From Ecytonucleospora hepatopenaei (Eukaryota > Microsporidia > Enterocytozoonidae), in the NCBI GenBank assembly GCA_026692725.1, contig JAPMUG010000001.1:248001-312000 (forward strand): DNA of 64,000 nt, written 5' to 3'. Both the position numbers and the translations under genes were made by a program. Below are positions 36,240 through 46,257 of this stretch, one piece after another. Under the pieces are notes generated by a model. The model was not told the origin of the DNA. It made no database searches and worked only from the letters and a program-made list of their open reading frames with translations. Position 1 is the first letter of the stretch. Each line of letters begins with the position of its first letter.

Positions 36240-37109
36240 ATGAATTTTTCATTTTTGAATGAATTGGAAGAATTGTTTTTTGCCATTGAATTCAAAAAAA
36301 TTCCTTTTTACACATATAAACGTTTATTAAGGAATGTTGAAAGCATTGTTGGAAATGAAATATTATATTTACCTGACAAAAGAACAGCATTAATTAAAAT
36401 ATCATGTTTTTATTTTAAACATTTAAAACATATTGATTTACATTTATCACATATTTTTATTAGAGAATTAGGAAATGAATTAATTATAGATCTTTTTACA
36501 AACTTTATTTATGAAATAAATGACATTTCTTTAGAAACACTGACAAGAATACTTTTGTTTTTAAAAAGACTTACATGCAATAAACAATGTAACATAAAAA
36601 TTACAGATGTATTTTTTGAGAATTTATTTTCAAAGGTGATTGAATCTTTTGAAAGTATAAACATTCTTAAAATTCTTAAAGTATTTTCTAATACTGATAA
36701 AAATTTCATACACAAATGCATTCAAAAACTGTTATATTTTTTACAAAAAGATGTTTATGACCTTAAACAAATACAAGTTTTTCTATTATTGTGTAAATCA
36801 TACAAAAAATATTTTTATTTTTTTATGAGGATTTTGCGTGTTCAAAAAATACTGCTAAACGATATGTGTATAAGAGAAATTCTTATGTTTATAATAAAAG
36901 AACCTGTCCTTTTGGAAATAACTCACAATCACTTACTTTTTCAAGAAGTATTTGTTTTTGCATTTGAAACCAATGTAAATATATGTATCATTGAACTAAA
37001 AATTATTTCTTCCAACATTTTGCTGCAACTTTTAGAGCAAAATCCCATAAACTTTAAGACCAGTCTTGAAAATTTTAATTACTGTAAAAATGGGAAAAAT
37101 CAATCATAA
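36240..37109 (+). CDS. hypothetical helical protein, 289 aa
   Basis: An alpha-helical protein starting MNFSFLNELEELFFAIEFKK, rich in Leu/Ile/Lys/Phe, with regularly spaced amphipathic helices suggesting an ARM/HEAT-like solenoid. No membrane signature or catalytic motif is visible, and I recognise no family. The frame is open to an ATG at 36144, but that would overlap the eL27 coding region, so ATG 36240 is used; there is no CCC box close to it. Its 3' end overlaps the convergent gene by 10 bp. Confidence 0.65.
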   Translation: MNFSFLNELEELFFAIEFKKIPFYTYKRLLRNVESIVGNEILYLPDKRTALIKISCFYFKHLKHIDLHLSHIFIRELGNELIIDLFTNFIYEINDISLETLTRILLFLKRLTCNKQCNIKITDVFFENLFSKVIESFESINILKILKVFSNTDKNFIHKCIQKLLYFLQKDVYDLKQIQVFLLLCKSYKKYFYFFMRILRVQKILLNDMCIREILMFIIKEPVLLEITHNHLLFQEVFVFAFETNVNICIIELKIISSNILLQLLEQNPINFKTSLENFNYCKNGKNQS

Positions 37110-37528
37110 ATTAAATTTACCAACTCGGTGGCTAACAATTCTTGTACAAAAGAATTTTCTATAAAATCACTTTCTTTTATAGATGTTGTTTTTTTAAAAT
37201 TGGTGCTTTGTTTATTTTTAACAACATTGTAATCTCCATCCAAATTATCTATTGAAATTTGTTTTAGTCTTTCATTTTTTATTTTTTTATTGCTTAATAT
37301 ATTTTTAATTTTATAAAAATACAAACTAATTGTTTTTATAACCCATATAAAAGATTTACCTAAAATTTTACATATTTTAAACAAAAATCGCTCTTTGACA
37401 AAGTGTTGTGTTTTTAATCTTTTGTTTTTGTTTAAAATAGTAAAATAAATGTCACACATTGTTTTACATACTACTAGAATAATGGCTAGCAATAAAAATA
37501 TTTTTAGGCCATTTATATTTAAAATCAT
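37100..37528 (-). CDS. hypothetical membrane-anchored protein, 142 aa
   Basis: N-terminal signal anchor (MILNINGLKIFLLLAIILVV) followed by a basic Lys/Ile-rich region and a Ser/Thr/Asn-rich acidic end (SIKESDFIENSFVQELLATE). No family is recognised and no CCC box lies near ATG 37528, so support comes mainly from frame length and composition. The last 10 bp overlap the end of the convergent helical-protein gene. Confidence 0.5.
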   Translation of the reverse strand: MILNINGLKIFLLLAIILVVCKTMCDIYFTILNKNKRLKTQHFVKERFLFKICKILGKSFIWVIKTISLYFYKIKNILSNKKIKNERLKQISIDNLDGDYNVVKNKQSTNFKKTTSIKESDFIENSFVQELLATELVNLIYD

Positions 37529-37619
37529 TTATTTGTTTATGTTTTAACTATTACAAAATATTTAATAACATTTTATTACATTCATAATCTATTAAACATA
37601 AATATTTAAAAAATAATTT

Positions 37620-39239
37620 TTAATCTTTTTCCTTAGAACTTGCATAAATAAAAGCATTTGCAATGTTATGCAAAAAATGGTCCCACCCTGCATTTCTTGA
37701 AAACAAAATCTCATTATAAAACATATAGTTAACCTGCTTGAACTTGTATATCTCATCAAATTTAAATACATGTATTTGTTTTCCCGGGTGATATAATTTT
37801 GGATTCGTGCTTCTTGTTTTCATATGGTGGCGTATTTCCTCTATTTTTGTGGTTAACAATCCAGGTGAATTTATCATTTTAACAAGTGAACTTATTGATA
37901 GACAAAAGTATTTTAAATCCAAAATTGATCCATATGAAAGTCTGCTAACAAAATCATACCCATATGTATAATGTGTCAAATCCAAATTTAGCCGTTTTAC
38001 AATGTTTTCTGAAAAAACAGGAGGAGATGCAAAAATGACACTTTTTACATTTATATTTGGATATTTTTCAAGCATTCTTGCGTGAACCAAAGTAGCAACC
38101 GCTGCTCCTAAAGAATGTCCTGTTAAAAAAATCTTCTTTATTTTCTTTTTTTCTGCTATTTTTAAAATTTGTGCCATTTTTGTTCTCATAAAATAATCTG
38201 CCAGCTTTTTGAAACCTGCATGTGTGTATCCGTCTTGGAATTCTATATAAGTAGACTGTAGATCATTAAAAGCATCATTTGTGGAAAAAGTTCCTCTAAA
38301 ACTTATTGCTATGGTGTCAGGCTTATCTTTTATTGTTTTTCGCTTAAAATACAAAACATATCCACTTATTGAATCGTGTCCTTCGTTGTACTCAATTAAA
38401 TCCCCATCATTGATTGTAAGTCTTTCCAAGATAGCTCTGTATTTCTTGTTTACAATATCTTCTCTGTTTTTAACGGTTTGTAAGTGATGGACAGGAATGC
38501 CTGTAGAATACGCCGCTGCTGCTTCTTGCATGTAAAAATATGCATTTTCTGCATCTACTGGAGACATGTCTCTGTATCCACCCATACAAAATTCTTTTTT
38601 ACATGAAATCCCATCGCATGCCGCTATTTCACACTTTCCATAGAAAAAGCTATAATAGTAATCTGCTGGCAAACAACCAATAACCGTCCATATGTTACAT
38701 AAAAAACTACCATGGTTTGCTTCACTGAGCAAGTTGAAAATTGTTTTAAAGGTCTCTGTTTTATGATTTGTCAAAAATAGTGCAAATATCTTCTCAATAA
38801 TTGTTTGCTCCTTCTTTTCAATCAGCAAGTCAGGCTTGTCTTCTATTTTGATTGAACATGTAATTACACCCATGGGATTCCAGTTTGCATTAAAATAACT
38901 TGCTTTTTCATATTCTGCACTGTTCAAAACAACATATCTTTTAGATAAACTTGTGTTTTGATTAATTTCTGTGTTTTTTGTGGCTATGCTATAAAAAGAA
39001 GAAAATGGGATTTTTGCCACTCCCAAAACCTGCTTCTTGTTTTTTACTTGCTTTGAAAAGATTATTTTTACATACCCAAACAATATGTCATGTAAATTCG
39101 TTACTTTTATGGTAAAAGTGTTATAAAACTCAAACAAGTCATCTTTAAATGAGTATTCCATGTCAATTTGATTTAAATCGTCGTCAATTTCTATTTTTGT
39201 CAGGTCAAATTTTACAACTTTTTTATGTATCAAATCCAT
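37620..39239 (-). CDS. class 3 lipase family protein, 539 aa
   Basis: Lipase/esterase. The alpha/beta-hydrolase half covers about residues 220-480, with IAISFRGTFSTNDAFNDL (oxyanion strand), IFLTGHSLGAAVATLVH (nucleophile Ser) and VIFASPPVF...YDFVSRL as the Asp-containing region. The N-terminal 150 residues form a separate beta-rich domain with C2-like features (EFYNTFTIKVTNLHDILFG), which could bind membranes; that is an inference. No signal peptide is visible. It lies head-to-tail with a second lipase upstream, and both share the N-A-K/N-W and FKGT/FRGT blocks, suggesting tandem duplication. CCC box at 39244-39246 (minus strand). Confidence 0.9.
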   Translation of the reverse strand: MDLIHKKVVKFDLTKIEIDDDLNQIDMEYSFKDDLFEFYNTFTIKVTNLHDILFGYVKIIFSKQVKNKKQVLGVAKIPFSSFYSIATKNTEINQNTSLSKRYVVLNSAEYEKASYFNANWNPMGVITCSIKIEDKPDLLIEKKEQTIIEKIFALFLTNHKTETFKTIFNLLSEANHGSFLCNIWTVIGCLPADYYYSFFYGKCEIAACDGISCKKEFCMGGYRDMSPVDAENAYFYMQEAAAAYSTGIPVHHLQTVKNREDIVNKKYRAILERLTINDGDLIEYNEGHDSISGYVLYFKRKTIKDKPDTIAISFRGTFSTNDAFNDLQSTYIEFQDGYTHAGFKKLADYFMRTKMAQILKIAEKKKIKKIFLTGHSLGAAVATLVHARMLEKYPNINVKSVIFASPPVFSENIVKRLNLDLTHYTYGYDFVSRLSYGSILDLKYFCLSISSLVKMINSPGLLTTKIEEIRHHMKTRSTNPKLYHPGKQIHVFKFDEIYKFKQVNYMFYNEILFSRNAGWDHFLHNIANAFIYASSKEKD

Positions 39240-39267
39240 ATTAGGGTAAAAGAAATAAATTCAAAAT

Positions 39268-40857
39268 TTATTTTAAACTGATCCCATTTATACTGTCATT
39301 TACATATCCAAGGTTGGACAACGAGTGGTTTGCAAAGGACATCGAAGTTATCTTTATTTCGTAAAGTTCTTCTTGTTTTATTTGCTTGTACAAATAAACA
39401 TTATTTATAAAAATTATTCTGTACAATAAACCAGGTAAAGTAAGGTTATATATTTTATTGGTCCATGTTTCTTCATTTTGGACCTTCCGCTTTTGTTGAA
39501 TATGGGAAAGCACCGATGGATTGTTTTTTGCCTTGATAAAACTACGCATCAAGTATTTTATAAAAATCACCGATCCCTGGTGCATTTGTGGTACTATATC
39601 CAACTCATATATCAAATTTAGTTGGTTAGTTATCTCATGTTTCTTTGCATAATCTTCACCAATTGAAGGCGCAGATCCAAATGTATAGCATTTTAATTCT
39701 TGATCTTTGCATATTTTCTTTTCAATAAAAAACACATTGACCAAAGAGGCAATTGCACCTCCTAGGCTGTGTCCGACAACTGTTACCTTTTTATACTTTT
39801 CAAGATGAATTAAAACAAGAGGAAGGTCTTTCTTTAAAAAGTTTGTCGTGTAACTTGCAAATCCATTGGATGTAAATAAATTGATGTTTTTGAAGTTTAC
39901 ATAATCTATGTCTATGTCATTGGTTACCTCGTCAAATGTTGATGTTCCTTTAAACGCTAAAACCACTTCATTTTCATCTTTTTTTACTAAAATAAATCCG
40001 ATGTTTTTGTCGCCTGAGGATTTAGCCAGTAAAATGTCGTTTGATTTACAATTTATAGTTTTACATATTTTTGTATCCATTTCCTTTTTGCCTTTGGTAG
40101 TTGGCAAAACGTATGCATTTTCAGTATGGTGCATTTTTGTTGAATATGCTGCTCTGGCATATTTTACATATGTTAATGCAGTTGCTATATCAGATGTTTT
40201 ATTTATCTTTGCGTATTCAGACCGCCACTTTGCATTAAAAACAATTTCCTTTTCATATGCCGCCTTAAACTTAAAAAGAAGAATTATGATGTTTCTCTTT
40301 CCAATTTTTTTATCTTTAAGCAGCGCAAAAATGTCTAAAAATTTGCTTGCTAAACTCAAAATATTTTGATTTTCGTTTAATTTGTCCATAAATTTGTCAT
40401 TTATTTCAGAAATTTCCGTGCTGTTTTCCCTAATAAAAGACCGCTTGTCAAATTCTTTAGTATATTTATTTAATTCTACAATAAATTTAGCCATGTAAGA
40501 CAGTGTGTATTTTCTGTGTTTTTCTTCAAATTTGCCTATCCACTTATTATCACTATTTGATGATTTTACAGTAACTTTGCATCCTGGAAACTTTATATTT
40601 ACATTTAACTCACAATACTCCCTGTTCCAAAAACGACCTGTTTTTAAATTCAAAACAAAATTTTTCTCAATATCTTTAAACTCTATAAATCTTATAATCA
40701 CAATATTTGGAGTCTCATCTTTTATAAATCTCCTTTGCCATAAATTTGAAGAATCTGTGAGTTTCCAAATTTTTTTCTTTCCTTCGTTTTCATCTGTTAA
40801 ATTTTTTAAGGTAAGCTGATAAAATGCAATACAAGATAATATCCAAACTATTAGCAT
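39268..40857 (-). CDS. class 3 lipase family protein with N-terminal anchor, 529 aa
   Basis: Starts MLIVWILSCIAFYQLTLKNL, a signal peptide or anchor. A beta-rich region follows, with KWIGKFEEKHRKYTLSYMA; the hydrolase domain is in the second half: VVLAFKGTSTFDEVTNDID, then VTVVGHSLGGAIASLV with the nucleophile Ser, and CYTFGSAPSIG...YELDIVPQM (the Asp region). It is the upstream neighbour of the 539-aa lipase, with 28 bp between stop and start; order and length suggest tandem paralogues, but only this one has an obvious secretory start. The frame opens at a GTG three codons earlier; ATG 40857 is used. Context is TCCTAATG, not full CCC. Confidence 0.88.
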   Translation of the reverse strand: MLIVWILSCIAFYQLTLKNLTDENEGKKKIWKLTDSSNLWQRRFIKDETPNIVIIRFIEFKDIEKNFVLNLKTGRFWNREYCELNVNIKFPGCKVTVKSSNSDNKWIGKFEEKHRKYTLSYMAKFIVELNKYTKEFDKRSFIRENSTEISEINDKFMDKLNENQNILSLASKFLDIFALLKDKKIGKRNIIILLFKFKAAYEKEIVFNAKWRSEYAKINKTSDIATALTYVKYARAAYSTKMHHTENAYVLPTTKGKKEMDTKICKTINCKSNDILLAKSSGDKNIGFILVKKDENEVVLAFKGTSTFDEVTNDIDIDYVNFKNINLFTSNGFASYTTNFLKKDLPLVLIHLEKYKKVTVVGHSLGGAIASLVNVFFIEKKICKDQELKCYTFGSAPSIGEDYAKKHEITNQLNLIYELDIVPQMHQGSVIFIKYLMRSFIKAKNNPSVLSHIQQKRKVQNEETWTNKIYNLTLPGLLYRIIFINNVYLYKQIKQEELYEIKITSMSFANHSLSNLGYVNDSINGISLK

Positions 40858-41230
40858 TAGGATCACAAAAAAGAAAATAAATAAATAAAATAAACAAAAA
40901 TGATTAAAAACAAAATTTTTTCCTCACATCAAATAATTTTATAATTGTTTTATAAAGATAAAAGCTATATATTTTTGCACTTTTAAATTATTTGTTTTTA
41001 TAAATAAATAAATCTTAAAAATTGACACCTAAAAACACACATAGACTCAAATGTAACTTATTAATTAAAGTAAAAATCAATAAAAAATTAAATAAATTTT
41101 TATAAATATGTAAACTTCCAAAAGTTTTTAATTATGTTTATAATAAAACAACAAAATTATATTAAAACACAACTATAGAGTATATTGTATTATATTGAAA
41201 AAATATGAACAAAACATTTAAACCCTTATT
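40858..41230. other. intergenic spacer
   Basis: About 370 bp of AT-rich DNA between divergent lipase and RPN1 genes. I see no RNA gene. The CCC box at 41223-41225 belongs to RPN1. Confidence 0.55.
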
Positions 41231-43639
41231 ATGTTTAGTGAGCGCCTAACATTAATTTTAGAAAGACTCTGTGATACATCAGAAGAAGTACAGACAAATG
41301 CCATTGACATGCTTTATGAAGAAGTAAGAGCTTCTGTTGGTACCATTACAACAGAACAACAGGAGTTACTGGATTTACTTGAAAAACTTAAACCCATTGC
41401 TGGAAGATTGGAAGGAAAAAATAAAAAAATTACCTGCGACTTGATTTCTGTATTATCGGTAGGAAGTACTGATTATGCAATAAAAAATGTAATGATGTAT
41501 CGATTGGAAGGAAACGTAACAAGTTTTGAGGAATGGGGACATTTTTATGTTAAGCAACTAATTTTAGGTTGCATAAAAATAAGAAATCGTGAAATTGAAG
41601 TTTTTAACTATTTTAAGTTAGTGGAACCAATATGTGAATTTCTTTTTAAACACAACTCAGAAATTGAGGCAATTGATTTTTTATTGGAAATTGGTAGTTT
41701 AAAGCCAAAGATTTTGTGTGACCTAAACCAACCAGCCGAAAAAGGAACAGAAGTTGATCAATTTGAAATGATATTAACCTATGTTGACGAAGATAATTTT
41801 GAAAGAATATATTTATATTTGGTGGAGTTAAACAAGTTCTATGATTTAAGAGAAATTATTTTACAAATGGTAAAAAATAGGCCTACACTATATTTAGTTC
41901 ATCTTATTGAGTTTAGAAGGTTAGAAGAGGTGATTGAGTATGTAAAGAAGGAAAAAAGTGAAAATTTAAAAAAACAGTTTTTGTATATACTGGCAAGGTG
42001 TAATATTTTTTATGAAGGCGACAACGCAGGAGAAAAGCACATCCTGGAAAACAAGCACATTACAGAAAATTTCTTGCAGGTTAACAACAGTCTTGAAATA
42101 ATGGAGGCAAGCAAAATGGACTATATTTTTAAAGGATTGAACAACGACAAGGTGGAAGCAGCAGCAGTCTGTAATGGATTTGTTCACTATGGTTTTTTGA
42201 GAGACCCTCTTTTCAAACGCGTTCCTACAGATTACAACATAAAACCAGAATACATTTCCCTATTGAATCAGTGCAATTCTAAAACAATAAATGCGTCTAT
42301 AGGTTGTGTTTATGGATTTAACCCGGATCTGCTAATCGAAGAACACCCTGAAAATGTTATTGAACTAAAAGACCTCGGAACATTACTTGGTGTCGCTATA
42401 GCGGGTTCTAAGGGCAATGGAAGTGATTTCCTGTTTGATTCTTTTTGTGAACATTTGTCTTCTGAAGATACTGCTGATGTTGTCATTGCATTACAGGGAA
42501 TTTCTTTGATTTACGCTGGTTGTGCTGAGGATAAAACAAAAAATACGAGACATGAGAAAATTTTTGAAAAACTTTTCCCTTTATTAAATCACAATAGCAT
42601 TGATGTTGTTTGTATGACAATTTACACCATTTCCACTGCATTGCTTAACAATGTTCCTGAGACTTGCATTGCACTTTACATAGATATTTTTAATGAAAAT
42701 AATCTAAGTCAATCTCCATTTTACCTTTATGCTATTTTAGGAATTGCGTTGACTTTGTTCCGAAGATCGGATGAAAATGCAATGGACTTGTTTTCAAACC
42801 TTCCTAGGTGCGTTCAGTGTCTGTCATACGGTTTGATGAACATGGGATCAGGGTCACCAGACGCTATTGAGGAAATTTTAAACAGTGTTTTTGTGGGAGA
42901 TTTTGAACCTCTCAATGAATCGCTTGGATTGGTTTCTGCTGCTTTGGTTGCTATAGGGGACCCTCTGGCAACTCAAATGGTTGAAAATCAGCTAATGTCT
43001 GCCCTGCACCTTAACAATGTTCACATTAAAAAAACTGTTCCGCTTTGTCTTTCATTACTTTATGCGTCTTCAAACAAACAAAGTGTGGTAGAATATTTGG
43101 AAAGAAGTATTCACTCTCCAGAAACAGAAGTTTCGGCTATTGTGGCCCTAGGAATTGTGGGTGCAGGAACAAAAAATGCAAAAATACTGCAGATATTGTC
43201 AGGTGCATTTGGGTCGATGTATAAAGAAAATGTATCTTCAAATGCACTGCTTTACGCTCAAGGTTTGGTTAATTTAGGGAAAGGCACGCTTACAATTTCA
43301 CCACTGGCATATGGTGATAAAATTATTCTTGACAAATCTATTTTAGGATTATTGACAACAATTTTGATGTTATTTACAGATGATTATGCATGTTTTGCAG
43401 ATTATTCCCATTTAATGTATGGAATTGTTTCTGCTATAAGGCCTAAATATGTAACAGGCGTACAAGGAGAGATTAAAGTAGGAAGGAGTGTTGAAAGAGT
43501 AGGTTTGAGTGGTAACCCATCAAAGCTAGCAGGGAAGGTTATTCACCAAGCACCTGTTATTTTGAATTATGGAGAAGAAGCAGAAACAGAGGAATGTGTA
43601 TTAACAGATTTTATTGAAGATGTGCTTGTATTGAAATAA
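41231..43639 (+). CDS. RPN1: 26S proteasome base subunit Rpn1
   Basis: Scaffold subunit of 802 residues (yeast 993). N-terminal EVQTNAIDMLYEEVRASVGT and GNVTSFEEWGHFYVKQL match Rpn1. The middle holds PC repeats (for example SLLYASSNKQSVVEYLERSI and AIVALGIVGAGTKNAKI), and CFADYSHLMYGIVSAIRPKY is the conserved C-terminal signature. The end (HQAPVILNYGEEAETEE) matches the family's beta cap. It receives ubiquitin shuttles and is a docking site for ubiquitin itself. CCC box at 41223-41225. RPN8 lies 9 kb away, showing that both base and lid are kept. Confidence 0.95.
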   Translation: MFSERLTLILERLCDTSEEVQTNAIDMLYEEVRASVGTITTEQQELLDLLEKLKPIAGRLEGKNKKITCDLISVLSVGSTDYAIKNVMMYRLEGNVTSFEEWGHFYVKQLILGCIKIRNREIEVFNYFKLVEPICEFLFKHNSEIEAIDFLLEIGSLKPKILCDLNQPAEKGTEVDQFEMILTYVDEDNFERIYLYLVELNKFYDLREIILQMVKNRPTLYLVHLIEFRRLEEVIEYVKKEKSENLKKQFLYILARCNIFYEGDNAGEKHILENKHITENFLQVNNSLEIMEASKMDYIFKGLNNDKVEAAAVCNGFVHYGFLRDPLFKRVPTDYNIKPEYISLLNQCNSKTINASIGCVYGFNPDLLIEEHPENVIELKDLGTLLGVAIAGSKGNGSDFLFDSFCEHLSSEDTADVVIALQGISLIYAGCAEDKTKNTRHEKIFEKLFPLLNHNSIDVVCMTIYTISTALLNNVPETCIALYIDIFNENNLSQSPFYLYAILGIALTLFRRSDENAMDLFSNLPRCVQCLSYGLMNMGSGSPDAIEEILNSVFVGDFEPLNESLGLVSAALVAIGDPLATQMVENQLMSALHLNNVHIKKTVPLCLSLLYASSNKQSVVEYLERSIHSPETEVSAIVALGIVGAGTKNAKILQILSGAFGSMYKENVSSNALLYAQGLVNLGKGTLTISPLAYGDKIILDKSILGLLTTILMLFTDDYACFADYSHLMYGIVSAIRPKYVTGVQGEIKVGRSVERVGLSGNPSKLAGKVIHQAPVILNYGEEAETEECVLTDFIEDVLVLK

Positions 43640-43753
43640 ACATTTGATTTTATTTTTTAAATATTTTTGTTTTTTTGCTTAAAAAGTATTCTTATTTTAT
43701 TTTTTTTCTTATAAAAATTTTTTGTTTTAAAATCTTTTATTTTCATCCCAAAA

Positions 43754-44530
43754 ATGTCATTTAATAATTCAATCAACACTGAATTACAAAAAATTTTATT
43801 AGAGAATAAAAATAGATGGATTGATTTTCTTAAAAAAGACAATTTTAGTTCTATTTTAGAAGAATGTAAGGAAATTTGTTTTAAATTTTTATATAAAAAT
43901 GAAATTTTACCACATTATGACTGCTTTGAAGATGTAAAGCCATACAATAATATTGTTGCAGAAACGTATAACATGAATTATATTAATGCTAGTTATTTAA
44001 ATAAGTTTATTGCATGTCAAGAACCTAAAACAGAGTATATTTCTCTTTTTTACGAATTTCTTATAAAAAGTAAAGCAGAGTTAATAATAGCACTTAAGAA
44101 TGATCTGACATATTTTAGAAAAGATGAAAATCACAAAAAAACAGTTATAGTTAAAAATGATCTTTTAACGATTGAAGAAATTTATTTGGACCAAGAAGAA
44201 AATCATAAAATAACACGGATAACCTGCATTGCCTGGAAGGACTTTGGAATTTTGTCTTCAGAACAAATGGAAATGCTATATACAGAAGTTTTAAAATATG
44301 ATGCTTTTAAAAATCAACACAAAACAATAGTTCATTGCTGGGCAGGGGTTGGAAGAACAGGTACTTTTATTTTATTCACAATTTTGAAAGAAAGAAGTTT
44401 AAAAGAAAGAATAACACATGAAATTTTAATAGAAGAATTTATTAAGTTAAGATGTGAACGTTGTTTAACAGTCCAAAGCAGTGCACAGCTAAAATTTTTA
44501 GTGGATTATTTTATAAAAAGTAATGTTTAA
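43754..44530 (+). CDS. classical protein tyrosine phosphatase
   Basis: A single-domain PTP of 258 residues. YNMNYINASYLNKFIACQEP matches the DYINAS...FIA-x-Q-x-P block, WKDFGIL stands for the WPD loop (WPDxGxP), and HCWAGVGRTGTF is the catalytic P-loop with nucleophile C195 and the GRTG arginine. VQSSAQLKFLVDYF is the Q-loop. In the WPD loop, WKD keeps the catalytic Asp but lacks the Pro. Likely a cytosolic tyrosine dephosphorylase; the substrate is unknown. CCC box at 43747-43749. Confidence 0.93.
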   Translation: MSFNNSINTELQKILLENKNRWIDFLKKDNFSSILEECKEICFKFLYKNEILPHYDCFEDVKPYNNIVAETYNMNYINASYLNKFIACQEPKTEYISLFYEFLIKSKAELIIALKNDLTYFRKDENHKKTVIVKNDLLTIEEIYLDQEENHKITRITCIAWKDFGILSSEQMEMLYTEVLKYDAFKNQHKTIVHCWAGVGRTGTFILFTILKERSLKERITHEILIEEFIKLRCERCLTVQSSAQLKFLVDYFIKSNV

Positions 44531-44639
44531 TTTTTTTGAAATTTTATTTTAACATATGAATTTCAAAATTTATTAGTAAAGAATAAATTTATATATAATA
44601 AACAGATAATATAAAATATGACGATCCAATTTAATTATT

Positions 44640-45644
44640 TTAAACACAGAAAGGACAAAATTTTATAACATTTTGAATTTTTACATTGCATTCTTCACAA
44701 AAACAATTTTTACACTTATCACATTCATAATGTGATGCTATTTTACATATTTTACAGGATTTTCCAGTCTCACTCTTTTTAATTGAATTTAATGGAAAGT
44801 TGTAGCTCATCGAAACTCCCAAATCTATAGGTGAAATTAGATTCAAGCTACATAAAGGACAAATTGTAGGTAACACACAAACATTGGCATTACATTGAGG
44901 ACATTGCAGCAAATCCTGTTGAAATGTTAAATGACATGCACATACTCCTGGATTATATGCATAAGCGGGAAAACCAACTTTTATAAGTGTAGTTTTATAA
45001 TTGAAAGTTTCAGATGGCTGTATAAATGAATAAATTAAATTGCTTAATTCATTTTTATCAAATGGAACAATAAATGTTCCTTGTGTCAAATTGGATATTT
45101 TTTTAAAAAATGTCACTTCCCCACATAAACTTAAAATGTTTACCTTAACTTTTATGCTTTGTAGAAGATCTAAAACTTCATCTGTAGACTCACCGTCAGA
45201 ATGTGTATTTGTACTTCCTGTTATTAAAATAAATTCCTTGGCAATCATGTCTTTGTTTAATTTGGCAACTGCTGTTTTAAGACATTTTAAAATATCAAAA
45301 TACCCACTTCCAAAAAAATTAAGTGTTTTTCGTGTAAAAGTTTTTGTAAATTGCTGTATTTTATTGTTAACAGCTAGATATGATAAAGATGCCAAAGGAT
45401 TGAGTTTTGTAAATGTTTGGTCAAAATTTTCTAAAATTTCAACAATGTTCGTTCTTATTGTTGGATAGTAATCTGTCTTTTCAATAGATTCAGAAACATC
45501 CACAATTATTAAAACTTCTCTAACAATATTTTTTCTATAAAGATTGGTTTCTTTGGATATTTTGGTTACATTTTTAACATTTTTCTCTTCCTCGACATCC
45601 CATGTTTTTTTGAATTCTTTTGTCCATGTAAATTTAGATTGCAT
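44640..45644 (-). CDS. SSL1: TFIIH core subunit Ssl1/p44
   Basis: A 334-residue TFIIH subunit. The vWA domain starts VREVLIIVDVSESIEKTDY, with a MIDAS-like D-x-S-x-S. A first zinc module contains CACHLTFQQDLLQCPQCNAN then CVLPTICPLC, and a second C-terminal module contains CKICKIASHYECDKCKNCFC then CNVKI...CPFC. This order is that of Ssl1/p44, which stimulates the XPD helicase. The frame opens at a TTG two codons earlier; ATG 45644 is taken. CCC occurs only about 30 bases upstream. Its partner SSL2 lies at 12-14 kb. Confidence 0.93.
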   Translation of the reverse strand: MQSKFTWTKEFKKTWDVEEEKNVKNVTKISKETNLYRKNIVREVLIIVDVSESIEKTDYYPTIRTNIVEILENFDQTFTKLNPLASLSYLAVNNKIQQFTKTFTRKTLNFFGSGYFDILKCLKTAVAKLNKDMIAKEFILITGSTNTHSDGESTDEVLDLLQSIKVKVNILSLCGEVTFFKKISNLTQGTFIVPFDKNELSNLIYSFIQPSETFNYKTTLIKVGFPAYAYNPGVCACHLTFQQDLLQCPQCNANVCVLPTICPLCSLNLISPIDLGVSMSYNFPLNSIKKSETGKSCKICKIASHYECDKCKNCFCEECNVKIQNVIKFCPFCV

Positions 45645-45728
45645 TTTCAAAAAATTTATATATAACAGGGCATAAGGAAGAAAAATTATTTATTATTTTT
45701 TATTAAAATTGTATAAAACCCCTTAAAC

Positions 45729-45780
45729 ATCAAACAATGTATCAAATAGAGTATCAAAAACTATCAAACAATGTATCAAA
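45729..45780. repeat. ATCAAA-rich short direct repeats
   Basis: ATCAAACAATGTATCAAA occurs at 45729-45746 and again at 45763-45780, 34 bp apart, with further TATCAAA copies between. They lie in the divergent spacer between SSL1 and the AN1 gene. Confidence 0.8.
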
Positions 45781-45891
45781 AGTTCTAAAGTGCTTGATCC
45801 AATAAAATTTTTCAAAAAAACAAAGCCCAATAAATTTACAAACAAAATGCTTTAAAAAGAGTAAAAATAAAAAACTAATATTTTTACCCCT

Positions 45892-46257
45892 ATGGTTTTA
45901 GACAAAATTCATAAAAGCGACAGTACTGAAAAAATACTCAATAAAGAAGACAAATACACAGATTTATGCACAGGAAGCAAAATTTCTCCGGTTGCTTTTA
46001 AGAGAAAATTGGTTTTGTCTGAAAGCACAGAAAAAGAAGTTAAAGTAAGAAAAACAGAAGATAAGAAAATTAAAAACACATGCTTTTTTTGCAACAAAAA
46101 ACTTAAGATATTTAACACATACCAATGCCGTTGTGGCAAAGATTTTTGTAATAGACATAGATTTTTTGACCAACATGATTGCGCCTTTGATATTAAAAAT
46201 GAATCCAAAAAGATTTTAGAAAGAAACAACCCGAAAGTTGCTCCAAGAAAGTTATGA
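45892..46257 (+). CDS. AN1-type zinc finger protein, 121 aa
   Basis: The N-terminal half is a charged, probably flexible stretch (residues 1-60). The C-terminal half is a complete AN1 finger: CFFCNKKLKIFNTYQCRCGK, then DFCNRHRFFDQHDCAFDIK, then the conserved ILERNNPKVAPRKL ending, as in the ZFAND5/6 and yeast Tmc1-like proteins. No A20 finger is present. Family members bind ubiquitin or the proteasome in stress responses. CCCC precedes the ATG by one base (45887-45890). Confidence 0.9.
   Translation: MVLDKIHKSDSTEKILNKEDKYTDLCTGSKISPVAFKRKLVLSESTEKEVKVRKTEDKKIKNTCFFCNKKLKIFNTYQCRCGKDFCNRHRFFDQHDCAFDIKNESKKILERNNPKVAPRKL

Noticed and set aside
39908..40369. Antisense open frame (153 codons) within the secretory lipase gene
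   Set aside because: It is a shadow of the real gene; hydrophobic composition follows from the opposite strand.
43657..43842. Small antisense open frame overlapping the PTP start
   Set aside because: It is Lys/Phe-rich low-complexity and overlaps the CCC box and start of the phosphatase gene.
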